Below are positions 9,425 to 17,995 of a stretch of DNA of 64,000 bases, one piece after another. The notes below the pieces were generated by a model. The model was not told the origin of the DNA. It worked only from the letters and a program-made list of their open reading frames with translations, and did not search any database. Each line of letters opens with the position of its first letter. Positions within the stretch are counted from its first letter, which is position 1. Made by a program: the position numbers and the translations under genes. This DNA comes from Candidatus Anaerostipes excrementavium (GTDB lineage Bacteria > Bacillota > Clostridia > Lachnospirales > Lachnospiraceae): assembly GCA_019114985.1 (NCBI GenBank), contig DXEM01000001.1:1-64000 (forward strand), written 5' to 3'.

Positions 9425-9470
9425 AAAAGACCTTTTGCTGAAGGATATTCGGCAAAAGGTCTTTTTTTTG
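9423..9470. terminator. Bidirectional terminator
   Basis: AAAAAAGACCTTTTGC pairs perfectly with GCAAAAGGTCTTTTTT around a 13-base loop, with T-runs in both directions. It serves the convergent DUF1015 and LCP genes. Confidence 0.9.
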
Positions 9471-9478
9471 GAAAGGAA

Positions 9479-10516
9479 TCAATACCCGACACGATAGATG
9501 ATTTTTTGATTAATACGGCCTAATTCATCACTGACTTGATAGTTGGATGTACCAAAAAGATATTTGTGAGCACGGACGGCGTTTTCTTCCAGGGTTGATG
9601 GGAAACCATAATAGATACCGTTATACTTCATTTGTTTCTGGTCCCATGGGAATCCTTGCTGATCTGCAATGTCATAGCGGAAAACAGACAGAAGCATTCC
9701 AAATAGTTCCTGACGGCTCATATTTGTTTTAATCTGAGGGAGAATATCATCCATAGCGGACATTAATTTTATTGGGCTTTTCTTTGCTTTCTGAAAGATT
9801 TTTTCTAATACTTCTCGCTGGCGGCCGGCTCTTGCAAGGTCTCCGCCTGCGGTATATCGGATCCTGGAGTAAGCGACTGCCTGGTTTCCATCCAGCGTGT
9901 AAGTTCCGCCGGAAGGAATCTTTGCTGAATTTCCGCCGTTGATGCGGTTCATATCACCGATATAGTTGTTTAAGTTGTCTAAAATATCAGAATCGATCTC
10001 CATTTCGATTCCGCCCAGAGAGTCTACGATGTCTGCCAGGATCTTAAAATTCACGGTTGCATATTTTTCAATATTAAGGTCTAAGTTGCGGTTGATCGTA
10101 CTCACGGCAAGTTCCGGACCGCCCCATGAATAGGCGGCGTTGATTTTATTGTATTTTCCATTAATGCTTACAAAAGTATCACGGTAGATGGACAGAAGTT
10201 TGACTTCCTTTGTCTTATTATGGATGCTGGCAACAATAATGGAATCGGAGCGATTGCCGCGGTCGGACATGCTTCCTGTCTGAGAGTCAATACCGAATAA
10301 AGCATAGTTTGTATAATCCTGCATATTTTGATCCTCATTGACGGTTACCAGCTGGCTCTCATCCATATCCGATGTTTGGATTTTCCCTAATTTGACATAA
10401 ACGATGCCGAGAAGGAACAAAAGAAAAAGGATCAAGATCAACAAAAAGAGTGTGAGATTTCGCAAAAGGGGTGGACGTTTTTTCTTACTATGCTGTTTGC
10501 TGCTTTTTTTGTTCAT
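9479..10516 (-). CDS. LytR-CpsA-Psr (LCP) family cell-wall glycopolymer ligase
   Basis: A 345-residue membrane-anchored enzyme. LCP proteins attach lipid-linked teichoic acid or capsule to peptidoglycan on the outer face of the membrane. After a basic cytoplasmic start (MNKKSSKQHSKKKRPP) comes one hydrophobic anchor, then the LCP domain with GNRSDSIIVASI (conserved Arg and Asp binding the pyrophosphate), SIYRDTFV, INAAYSWGGPE and YSRIRYTAGGDLARAGRQ, which holds the conserved arginines. It is read leftward from the same strand as the sugar-phosphate transferase at 10568. This location next to the polymer genes fits the last step of that pathway. Confidence 0.92.
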   Translation of the reverse strand: MNKKSSKQHSKKKRPPLLRNLTLFLLILILFLLFLLGIVYVKLGKIQTSDMDESQLVTVNEDQNMQDYTNYALFGIDSQTGSMSDRGNRSDSIIVASIHNKTKEVKLLSIYRDTFVSINGKYNKINAAYSWGGPELAVSTINRNLDLNIEKYATVNFKILADIVDSLGGIEMEIDSDILDNLNNYIGDMNRINGGNSAKIPSGGTYTLDGNQAVAYSRIRYTAGGDLARAGRQREVLEKIFQKAKKSPIKLMSAMDDILPQIKTNMSRQELFGMLLSVFRYDIADQQGFPWDQKQMKYNGIYYGFPSTLEENAVRAHKYLFGTSNYQVSDELGRINQKIIYRVGY

Positions 10517-10537
10517 AATCTGCCTCCTTTACAATAA

Positions 10538-10559
10538 AGGACGGCATAGAAGCCGTCCT
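10538..10559 (-). terminator. Intercistronic hairpin
   Basis: AGGACGGC and GCCGTCCT form a perfect 8-bp stem with a 6-base loop between the sugar-phosphate transferase and the LCP gene. On the minus strand a short TTTATTG follows, so it may be a leaky terminator or an mRNA-processing or stability hairpin. Confidence 0.5.
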
Positions 10560-10567
10560 ATCGATCA

Positions 10568-11998
10568 TTAATAAGCATTTTTATTCACGAATCCTTTGAA
10601 GATGGTTAAAAATAAAATCTTAATATCCAGGCCAAGGGACCAGTTTTCAATATAATAGAGATCATGCTCAATTCTGCCGCGGATGGAAGTATCCCCACGG
10701 AATCCATTGACCTGTGCCCAGCCGGTAATCCCCGGGCGTACCTGATGCTTGATCATATAGCGCGGGATCTCTTCTTTAAATTTTTCGACGAACAGCGGAC
10801 GTTCCGGACGCGGACCGATCAGGCTCATATCGCCTTTTAATACGTTCCAGAACTGAGGAAGTTCATCCAAGCTTGTCTTACGTATGATCTTCCCGACCGG
10901 AGTTACCCGGGCGTCATTTTTGGTTGTCCATTGTTTTGCCTCTTTTTTCGGATCCTGAACTCCCATGGAACGGAACTTGTACATTTTAAACGGTTTATTG
11001 CCAAGACCGATCCTTTCTTGTGCAAACAAAATCGGACCCGGGGAACTTCTCTTCACTAAAATAGCTACAACGAACATGATTGGTGAAAAAAGAATCAGGG
11101 CAATGACGGATCCGACAATATCCATTCCTCGTTTAATAATGCGGTTCATGGTATTGGTAAGAGGAACATTCCGGATATTAATGACCGGAAGACCGTCAAG
11201 GTCCTCTGTGTATGGATTTGTAGAAATAAAATTGTAATAGTCCGGCACGAACTTGGTATGGACGCCGGATTTCTCACAAATCGCAACAACTCGTTCAAGC
11301 TTATGGTATTCGTTCAGGTTCAAAGTAATTGCAACTTCATCCAGCGACGTATTTTCAAGATAAGAAGCCAGATTGCTCAGCGTTCCGATTCGTTTGATGC
11401 CGCGATATTCGAACTTCTCACTTACCGTATCATCAAATATGCCATGTACTTCTACTCCCCACTGAGGATTGGATTTAATGCGGTCGATATAAGCAGCCGC
11501 GGAATTACTAAATCCGACGAATACAGTATGTTTGATGTTATGCCCTCTTTTTCGGTTCTCTTTCAGCACTCTGCGGATAATATATCTGGAAATTATGCCT
11601 AAAATAAAGTTGATGAAAAAGAACAGCAGATACAGAGATCTCGGGAAGTTCTGGATCTGAAAGATCGTAATGATAAAGGCGGCAATGCCAAGTCCGATAA
11701 CGTTTGACTTTAAAAGGTTTACAAGCTCCTTGCTGCCGCGTTGATAACGCTTCGGCGTATAAAGCCCAAAGGAAGCATACAAAATCAGCAGCATGATCAA
11801 GGTGCCGATCAGCGGAAATTGATAATACTTAAATGGAAAAGGATAACGATTGTATTCAAAAACATATCGGTATACTTCGAAACCGAAAATGCTTAGATTA
11901 AATCGAATCTGATAAGCAGCAACTCCCGCAAGATAAATGCAAACTGCGTCGATCAAGACATGCAGCCGGTTCAAATAAGTTTGGTTTTGCTTAATCAT
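10568..11998 (-). CDS. Polyprenyl-phosphate sugar phosphotransferase (initiating enzyme)
   Basis: A 476-residue enzyme of the WbaP/WcaJ/CpsE type that transfers a sugar-1-phosphate onto undecaprenyl phosphate to start surface-polymer synthesis. The N-terminal half has about four membrane helices and a CoA-binding-like domain (HTVFVGFSNSAAAYIDR). The C-terminal catalytic domain has the re-entrant helix region MNRIIKRGMDIVGSVIALI, then KRSSPGPILFAQERIGLGN, KTSLDELPQFWNVLKGDMSLIGPRPE and RPGITGWAQVNG. Full length and intact. It is divergent from htrA, and a TATAAT is visible on the minus strand in the 12020-12035 region. Confidence 0.92.
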   Translation of the reverse strand: MIKQNQTYLNRLHVLIDAVCIYLAGVAAYQIRFNLSIFGFEVYRYVFEYNRYPFPFKYYQFPLIGTLIMLLILYASFGLYTPKRYQRGSKELVNLLKSNVIGLGIAAFIITIFQIQNFPRSLYLLFFFINFILGIISRYIIRRVLKENRKRGHNIKHTVFVGFSNSAAAYIDRIKSNPQWGVEVHGIFDDTVSEKFEYRGIKRIGTLSNLASYLENTSLDEVAITLNLNEYHKLERVVAICEKSGVHTKFVPDYYNFISTNPYTEDLDGLPVINIRNVPLTNTMNRIIKRGMDIVGSVIALILFSPIMFVVAILVKRSSPGPILFAQERIGLGNKPFKMYKFRSMGVQDPKKEAKQWTTKNDARVTPVGKIIRKTSLDELPQFWNVLKGDMSLIGPRPERPLFVEKFKEEIPRYMIKHQVRPGITGWAQVNGFRGDTSIRGRIEHDLYYIENWSLGLDIKILFLTIFKGFVNKNAY

Positions 11999-12080
11999 GG
12001 ATCAATTCTCCTTTTGTACTTCCTATTATTATAAGGGAAAAAGAACTTATGTACAATGGGAAATGTCTTAGGTTTTTCTT

Positions 12081-12097
12081 ATTTTCGTAACGAAAAT
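12081..12097. promoter_or_regulatory. Palindromic operator-like site upstream of htrA
   Basis: ATTTTCGT-A-ACGAAAAT is a perfect 8-bp inverted repeat with a one-base centre, placed between the divergent sugar-phosphate transferase and htrA genes. It sits about 30-40 bp upstream of the likely htrA promoter and could be a regulator site for either gene. Confidence 0.4.
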
Positions 12098-12118
12098 GAC
12101 GAAACTGCAGCTTGTTTT

Positions 12119-12147
12119 ATGACAAAATGCTGTTCTTTTTTTTATAA
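12119..12147 (+). promoter_or_regulatory. Probable htrA promoter
   Basis: An ATGACA-like -35 box is followed, with a spacer of about 17 bp, by a TATAAC -10 box. It lies 80 bp before the HtrA start. The assignment is tentative because the region is AT-rich. Confidence 0.35.
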
Positions 12148-12228
12148 CAGGAAAAACACATTTTCAACACAATTATTGAGTATATTAAAAGCAAATGAAC
12201 TGCACAGAAACAGAAAGGAGAAAATATC

Positions 12229-13605
12229 ATGGCGGATTATGATAATCATATAAATAACGATAGAGATAATGATCAGTGGAAGACGGCAGATGAGTGGAGA
12301 GCCGAAGAAAAAGAAAATAAAAAGAATTCTTCGAAAGATAAAAAGGGAGGAAAATGGTGGCTTAGGATCTGTGTAAGCGCTGCTGCATTTGGTCTGATCG
12401 CCGGTGTTGTATTCCAGGGAGTCCAATATGGATTTTCGAAAGCGGGAGTTCAAAATACCGGAAGTCAGCTGGCAACGACAAAGACCATAAGCAGCTCATC
12501 CGGCAGTTCATCAGCAAACGGTCTTTCCGAAGTAACGGAAGTCGTTATGCCGTCCATTGTTTCAATTACGGGAATTTTCCAGACGACTTCTCAGAGCTGG
12601 TATGGGCAGCAAAGCAGCGAGTCTGAGGGCGTTGGATCAGGAATTATCATTGGAAAAGAAGATGGGAAACTTTTGATTGTTACAAATAATCATGTTATAG
12701 AGGATGCGAAATCTCTTTCGGTCGGATTTATCGATGAGGAGACGGCCAGTGCAGAGGTTCGCGGAACCGACAGTGATGCAGATCTTGCGGTAATCGAAGT
12801 AAAATTAAGTGATCTGAAAGATTCTACCCAGGAGAAGATTGCAGTCATCACAATGGGTGATTCAGACGATTTGAAAACAGGTGAGCAGGCAGTTGCAATT
12901 GGAAATGCACTTGGTTACGGACAGTCTGTAACCGGAGGATATATCAGCGCTTTGAATCGGGAAGTACAGCTGACAGATAAGACGATGACTCTGATTCAGA
13001 CAGATGCGGCAATCAACCCGGGAAACAGCGGCGGAGCCTTGTTGAATAGCAAAGGAGAACTGATTGGAATTAATACGGTTAAGTATGCGGATGAAGATGT
13101 AGAAGGAATGGGCTATGCAATTCCGATCAACACCGCAAAACCGATTATCAATGAATTGATCGAAAATGGTTCTGTATCGGAAGAAGAACAGGCGTACCTC
13201 GGAATTTCAGGACAGACAGTCGACAGTTCTATGGCCGCTCAGTTCAATATGCCGACAGGCGTATATGTACAGCAGGTAATCAGCGGCTCTCCGGCTAAGA
13301 ATGCAGGTATCAGTGCGGGAGACATTATTACGGAATTCAATGGAAGCAAGGTTTCTACGATGGATGGACTGCAGGATAAGATTTCCAACTTAAAAGCCGG
13401 TACAAAGGCGAAGATTGTCGTGCAGAGACAAAGCCAGTCAGGAGGTTACGAGTCTAAGACATTGACCGTGACTCTTGGAAAGAAATCAGACGCGCCGTCG
13501 ACTTCATCCGATGAGAATAATTCAGGAAGCGGGTCTGAAAGGAACTATTATTATAACGGACAGTCTCAGAACGAATCCGGAAGCAGTCCTTACGGCGGCT
13601 ATTAA
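12229..13605 (+). CDS. htrA: HtrA/DegP-like serine protease with PDZ domain
   Basis: A 458-residue membrane-tethered quality-control protease. A charged cytoplasmic N-terminus of about 45 residues is followed by one membrane helix (LRICVSAAAFGLIAGVVF) and a trypsin-like domain. The catalytic triad is visible as His in VTNNHVIEDA, Asp in DSDADLAVIE and Ser in INPGNSGGALLN. A PDZ domain follows (GVYVQQVISGSPAKNAGI, then AGDIITEFNG), and the tail is Ser/Asn/Gly-rich. It degrades or refolds damaged proteins at the cell surface. AAAGGAG precedes the ATG. A palindrome upstream suggests regulation, and a perfect hairpin terminator follows. Confidence 0.95.
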   Translation: MADYDNHINNDRDNDQWKTADEWRAEEKENKKNSSKDKKGGKWWLRICVSAAAFGLIAGVVFQGVQYGFSKAGVQNTGSQLATTKTISSSSGSSSANGLSEVTEVVMPSIVSITGIFQTTSQSWYGQQSSESEGVGSGIIIGKEDGKLLIVTNNHVIEDAKSLSVGFIDEETASAEVRGTDSDADLAVIEVKLSDLKDSTQEKIAVITMGDSDDLKTGEQAVAIGNALGYGQSVTGGYISALNREVQLTDKTMTLIQTDAAINPGNSGGALLNSKGELIGINTVKYADEDVEGMGYAIPINTAKPIINELIENGSVSEEEQAYLGISGQTVDSSMAAQFNMPTGVYVQQVISGSPAKNAGISAGDIITEFNGSKVSTMDGLQDKISNLKAGTKAKIVVQRQSQSGGYESKTLTVTLGKKSDAPSTSSDENNSGSGSERNYYYNGQSQNESGSSPYGGY

Positions 13606-13666
13606 AAAAGAATTTCCTCTCGATATTATGTGTTAACTTTACAAAAGAAAAGAGAACAGATACAAT

Positions 13667-13695
13667 AAAATGGACAGCATGAAGCTGTCCATTTT
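13667..13695 (+). terminator. Terminator after htrA
   Basis: AAAATGGACAGC and GCTGTCCATTTT form a perfect 12-bp stem around a 5-base loop. The hairpin contains an ATG in frame with the next gene, but the true start of that gene is downstream. Confidence 0.8.
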
Positions 13696-13717
13696 GTTTG
13701 CAGGACGGGAGATACAT

Positions 13718-14197
13718 ATGATAGCAATTGAGATTGAAAATATAAAAAAATTTATGGCGGGATTTCTCGGCGGGAATTTATTTGATGACTTTTTGATGAA
13801 TGAAGGCAAGTTATCGATGGATATTGCATATGAATTCAATGGAAAAGTTTTAAAGGAGTTTTATGATACCGAGGAATGGGAACAATATGGCACGTACGCA
13901 TATATTCCGTGGGAGAGAGAGAAAGAAAGGATTTTTTCTTTGATTAAAGGGAAAAAAACGCCTTTAGGTTTTCAGTTTGTTTTAATGCTGAAGCCGGAAA
14001 AGGCAGAAGAATTTCTTATGAAATATAATCTCGCATTGGGAACGGAAGAGGTGACAGGGCTGTTTATCAATCTTTTATATGATAGGAAAAGTTTAAAATG
14101 TACTTCGGGGGCATCCAGAAGATCTTTCACCTTGGATCGGGGATTGGAAGAATACTGGGATCATGAAGTGAAAGAACGCTTGAAGGAGTTTATGTAA
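13718..14197 (+). CDS. Conserved hypothetical protein (DUF5721-like)
   Basis: A 159-residue soluble protein starting MIAIEIENIKKFMAGFLGG. It resembles, from memory, small Lachnospiraceae proteins labelled DUF5721; I cannot assign a function. No catalytic motif, signal peptide or membrane segment is seen. The start is the ATG at 13718 after GGGAG; the longer frame from 13670 would begin inside the htrA terminator hairpin. The stop directly abuts the ATG of the DUF368 transporter gene, so the two are almost certainly co-translated. Confidence 0.7.
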   Translation: MIAIEIENIKKFMAGFLGGNLFDDFLMNEGKLSMDIAYEFNGKVLKEFYDTEEWEQYGTYAYIPWEREKERIFSLIKGKKTPLGFQFVLMLKPEKAEEFLMKYNLALGTEEVTGLFINLLYDRKSLKCTSGASRRSFTLDRGLEEYWDHEVKERLKEFM

Positions 14198-15061
14198 ATG
14201 AAGCTGCTGAAAGAAATATGCAGGGGATCCCTGCTTGGGGTTGCTAATATTATGCCTGGGGTGAGCGGGGGAACCCTGGCGATTTCTATGGGGATTTATG
14301 ATAAGATCATTTATGCGGTTACCCATCTGCGCAAAGATCCAAAAAACAGCATCCGGATCTTAGCACCAATCGGTGTTGGAGTCCTTTTAGGATTTATAGG
14401 ACTGTCTTATATCATTCGATGGCTGTTCATGTTTTATCCATTGCAGACGAATTTATTATTTATCGGATTGGTTCTTGGAGGACTGCCTGAAATCGTAAAA
14501 CCGATACGGAGAGAAAAGATCACCGCTGTTCGCATCCTGGTCTGTTTGCTCTTTTTTTCCTTGGTTTCGGTCCTTCCATTGCTAAATATAAGCGGCAAAG
14601 AGGCGGTGATGGATTTTAGTTTTTTGACCGGAGCGAAAATGTTCGGAATCGGCATTATTTCGGCGGCGACGATGGTCGTTCCGGGTGTCAGCGGATCTAT
14701 GATTTTATTAATCCTGGGTTATTACCAACCTTTGCTGGATGAGATTACAGGATGCATCAATGGACTTTTGCTGATGGATGGAAATAGGATCCTTCGCGGA
14801 ATCATCCTATTAGGTCCGGCTGTGATTGGTGTAGGTGTGGGGATTATTGTGATTGCCAAACTTGTAGAATATTTGCTGGGGCACCATAAGATCACATCTT
14901 ATTGGGCGATTTTAGGCCTGATTTTAGCATCGCCGATTGGCATTTTTCTGGAAATGGAAACGCCGTCATGGGATATCCTGCCTGTACTTACGGGAATTCT
15001 GGCGTTGGGACTCGGTTTGTTTGTAACCAACCGACTAGGAGAAAAAGACACAGAAGAATGA
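14198..15061 (+). CDS. DUF368 / PopT-like undecaprenyl-phosphate transporter
   Basis: A 287-residue polytopic membrane protein with about eight to nine helices. The two inverted family repeats are visible: LLGVANIMPGVSGGTLAISMGIYDK near residue 12 and ATMVVPGVSGSMILLILGYY near residue 160, each with the PGVSG signature. DUF368 proteins (PopT) are known to recycle undecaprenyl phosphate across the membrane, which supplies the lipid carrier for peptidoglycan and for polymers such as those made at 0.6-12 kb. The start ATG follows immediately after the stop of the upstream gene. Family assignment is firm; transport is inferred from family members. Confidence 0.9.
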   Translation: MKLLKEICRGSLLGVANIMPGVSGGTLAISMGIYDKIIYAVTHLRKDPKNSIRILAPIGVGVLLGFIGLSYIIRWLFMFYPLQTNLLFIGLVLGGLPEIVKPIRREKITAVRILVCLLFFSLVSVLPLLNISGKEAVMDFSFLTGAKMFGIGIISAATMVVPGVSGSMILLILGYYQPLLDEITGCINGLLLMDGNRILRGIILLGPAVIGVGVGIIVIAKLVEYLLGHHKITSYWAILGLILASPIGIFLEMETPSWDILPVLTGILALGLGLFVTNRLGEKDTEE

Positions 15062-15174
15062 GATAGAGGGTTGTTCCTGTTATTGAGATATGGTAGAATA
15101 AGTAGTAATTAATACTATATCAAATAGGGATAATAACCTTGGATAAAAATAATATTTGTAAAGGAGATACGGAT

Positions 15175-16011
15175 ATGAGCTTTCATATTGTATGCGACAG
15201 CTGTACAGATTTAACGGGGGAAGATTTTGCAAAAGGATGTTATGCATGGATTCCTTTGACACTGTTGGTGGATGGAGAAGAGATTATCGATGATGATACC
15301 TTCGATCAGGCTTCTTTTCTGAAAAAGGTATCAGAGAGTACAGGCGAGGTGAAATCAGCCTGCCCTGCCCCGGAGAGTTACATGGAAGCTTATCAGGCCG
15401 CAGATGATATTTATGTGGTCACATTATCAGCAGAATTGAGCGGCTCTTATAATAGCGCTGTTTTGGGAAAAAACCTTTACGAAGAAGAATATGGAGAGAA
15501 AAATATTCACGTTTTTAATTCCAGAGGCGCATCAACGACACAGCTTTTGATTGCAAGGAAAGTTTATGAATATGCATCAAAGGGTCTGCCGTTTGAAGAG
15601 GTCGTAGATCAGGTAGAAGCGTATATTTCGACCCAACGTACGTATTTTGTCCTGGAGACTCTGGAAGTGCTTCGTAAGAACGGAAGACTTTCCAAATTGA
15701 CCGCTACGGTGGCGGAAGTGCTGAATATCAAGCCGGTGATGGAAGGAACGAGAGAAGGCGTGATTCAGAAATTGACCCAGGCAAGGGGAACGAAGAAAGC
15801 TTTGATGAAGCTGGTCGATGCCATTGTAAAAGAAGGGAGAGATTTGTCTCACAGGGTGCTGGCCATTGCCCATTGTAATTGTCCGAAACGGGCGGAATTT
15901 GTGAAAAAATTAATTGAAGAGAAACTTACGGTAGGAGAAATCGTTGTAATCGAGACACGAGGTGTTAGTACGCTGTATGCATGTGATGGAGGCATCATTT
16001 TGTCATATTAG
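15175..16011 (+). CDS. DegV family fatty-acid-binding protein
   Basis: A 278-residue protein. IVCDSCTDLTGEDFAKG is the DegV N-terminal motif, and VVTLSAELSGSYNSAVLG is the fatty-acid headgroup-binding region, with a second-domain GTKKALMKLVDAI. DegV/FakB proteins hold a fatty acid for phosphorylation by FakA, feeding exogenous fatty acids into phospholipid synthesis; no fakA is in the window. The start is the ATG at 15175 after AAAGGAG, not an upstream TTG. It is probably monocistronic, with a terminator at 16053. Confidence 0.9.
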   Translation: MSFHIVCDSCTDLTGEDFAKGCYAWIPLTLLVDGEEIIDDDTFDQASFLKKVSESTGEVKSACPAPESYMEAYQAADDIYVVTLSAELSGSYNSAVLGKNLYEEEYGEKNIHVFNSRGASTTQLLIARKVYEYASKGLPFEEVVDQVEAYISTQRTYFVLETLEVLRKNGRLSKLTATVAEVLNIKPVMEGTREGVIQKLTQARGTKKALMKLVDAIVKEGRDLSHRVLAIAHCNCPKRAEFVKKLIEEKLTVGEIVVIETRGVSTLYACDGGIILSY

Positions 16012-16052
16012 CCGGCCGGATTTCAGATTGCATGGCTTCTTATGTCCGAATC

Positions 16053-16093
16053 AAAAGGCAGTGTCTTGTATACAGGATTCTGCCTTGTTTTTT
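16053..16093 (+). terminator. Terminator after degV-like gene
   Basis: AAGGCAG (16055-16061) pairs with CTGCCTT (16080-16086) across an 18-base loop, followed by GTTTTTTTA. Confidence 0.7.
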
Positions 16094-16162
16094 ATACATG
16101 AATTGTATAAGATTAATAATAACAATCATGTACGAAACTAAAATTACATAAAGGAGGAGTTT

Positions 16163-17995
16163 ATGAGTCGTTTAGAATTGATGACCCCCAATCACGCCCA
16201 GCTCGTGGTAGAGGGACTTTACAAAGACCTGGAACGCAGGATTGAATCCAGTCCGCCGGGACTATGTCCGGTAGATATTTCCAGAGCTTTTTTGGAAATA
16301 TGTCATGCTCAAAGCTGCGGAAAATGTGTTCCGTGCAGGGTAGGTCTCGGACAGCTGAAGAATTTATTGACAGATGTTCTGGATGGCAAAGCCAATATCC
16401 GGACTTTGACTGCGATTCGGGAGACTGCCCAGTCGATTATGGAATCTGCGGACTGCGCCATTGGATACGAAGCGGCGAATATGGTCTATAAGGGAGCCGT
16501 AGGTTTCAAAGAAGACTATCTGGAACATATTATGTATCATCGGTGTTTAAGCACGCTTAATCAGCCGGTGCCGTGTGTATTCCGATGTCCGGCAAGAGTG
16601 GATATCCCGGGATACATAGCATTGGTAAGAGAAGGCCGGTATGAAGATGCGATCCGGCTGATTCGAAAAGATAATCCATTTCCTACGACATGCGGATTTA
16701 TCTGTGAGCATCCGTGTGAAGCATTATGCCGGAGAAACATGATCGATGATGCAGTCAACATCCGAGGTTTAAAAAGAATGGCAGCAGATGCGGCCGGATA
16801 TGTAGCGCCGCCGGAATGCGCGCCGTCCACAGGGAAAAATGTTGCAGTTGTCGGAGGAGGTCCAAGCGGTCTCAGCGCGGCATATTATCTTCAGCTGATG
16901 GGACACCAGGTAACGGTGTATGAAACGCTGCCGGAGCTGGGAGGAATGCTGCGGTACGGAATTCCAAATTATCGTCTGCCGAAAGAACGATTAGATCAGG
17001 ATATTCAGGCAATCTTGGATACAGGGGTAAAAGTAGAATTTGGAAAAGATATCGGAAAGGATATTTCTCTAACAGAATTAAAAGAACAGTATGATGCGGT
17101 TCTAATCAGCATCGGTGCCAGTACAGATAAGAAAATGGGGCTTCCGGGAGAAGAAGCAGAAGGAGTTATTTCTGCAGTACAGTTCCTGAGAAATGTAGCC
17201 CTGGGAAAAGCAGAAAGCCTGGAAGGACAGGAAGTTGCGGTCATTGGAGGAGGAAACGTCTCCATGGACGCGGTGCGAACCGCCGTTCGTTTAGGCGCGA
17301 AGAAAGTAAGTATTGTCTATCGCAGAAGAGTTGCGGATATGACGGCGCTTTCGGATGAGATCGAAGGAGCTCTGGCGGAAGGAGTGGAAATTAAGACATT
17401 GATGGCTCCTGCCAGAGTGGAAAAGGGAGAAGACGGCAAGGTAAAAGGCATCTGGGTAACGCCGCAGATGATCAGTGTGATTCGAGGGGGAAGACCAAGC
17501 GTTACGCCGTCAGGAGAAGAGGATATTTTGATTCCATGTCAAACGTTAATTGTAGCTATTGGCCAGGATATTGTGTATCAGCATTTTGAAGAATCCGGAG
17601 TTCCGGTACAGCGAGGACGAATCAGCGTCGAAAAGTTCGGCGGGTTTGAAGATATTCCGGGTGTGTTTGCCGGTGGTGACTGTGCTACGGGACCTTCCAC
17701 CGTTATATCTGCGGTTGCCGCAGGAAAGGTAATTGCCGCCAATATTGATGAATATCTTGGATTCCATCATGAGATCACGGTTGATGTGGAAATACCGGAG
17801 CCAAGACTGGAAGATAAGGAACCTTGCGGAAGAGTTAACATGACGGAGCGAGAAGCAGGAGAGCGTATCTGCGATTTTGAAGGAGTAGAAAATTGCATGA
17901 CCGAAGCTGAGGCATGTCAGGAGGCATCCAGATGCCTGCGCTGTGATCACTTCGGATACGGAGTATTCAAAGGAGGCAGGAATATAAAATGGTAA
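16163..17995 (+). CDS. NuoF-SLBB/Fe-S plus GltD-like NAD(P) oxidoreductase, hydrogenase partner
   Basis: A 610-residue chimeric flavoprotein. Residues 1-125 resemble the C-terminal Fe-S part of NuoF/HydB (CHAQSCGKCVPCRVG, a CxxCxxC cluster). Next come a cysteine-rich segment (PCVFRCPARVDIPGYI, TCGFICEHPCEALCRR) and GltD-type FAD and NAD(P) domains with VAVVGGGPSGLSAAYYLQ, GMLRYGIPNYRLP, VAVIGGGNVSMDAVRTA and GVFAGGDCATGP. The C-terminus holds EASRCLRCDHF. It overlaps the [FeFe] hydrogenase gene by 7 bp and should pass electrons between NAD(P)H and that enzyme. Bifurcation with ferredoxin is possible but not shown. AAGGAGGAG precedes the ATG. Confidence 0.88.
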   Translation: MSRLELMTPNHAQLVVEGLYKDLERRIESSPPGLCPVDISRAFLEICHAQSCGKCVPCRVGLGQLKNLLTDVLDGKANIRTLTAIRETAQSIMESADCAIGYEAANMVYKGAVGFKEDYLEHIMYHRCLSTLNQPVPCVFRCPARVDIPGYIALVREGRYEDAIRLIRKDNPFPTTCGFICEHPCEALCRRNMIDDAVNIRGLKRMAADAAGYVAPPECAPSTGKNVAVVGGGPSGLSAAYYLQLMGHQVTVYETLPELGGMLRYGIPNYRLPKERLDQDIQAILDTGVKVEFGKDIGKDISLTELKEQYDAVLISIGASTDKKMGLPGEEAEGVISAVQFLRNVALGKAESLEGQEVAVIGGGNVSMDAVRTAVRLGAKKVSIVYRRRVADMTALSDEIEGALAEGVEIKTLMAPARVEKGEDGKVKGIWVTPQMISVIRGGRPSVTPSGEEDILIPCQTLIVAIGQDIVYQHFEESGVPVQRGRISVEKFGGFEDIPGVFAGGDCATGPSTVISAVAAGKVIAANIDEYLGFHHEITVDVEIPEPRLEDKEPCGRVNMTEREAGERICDFEGVENCMTEAEACQEASRCLRCDHFGYGVFKGGRNIKW

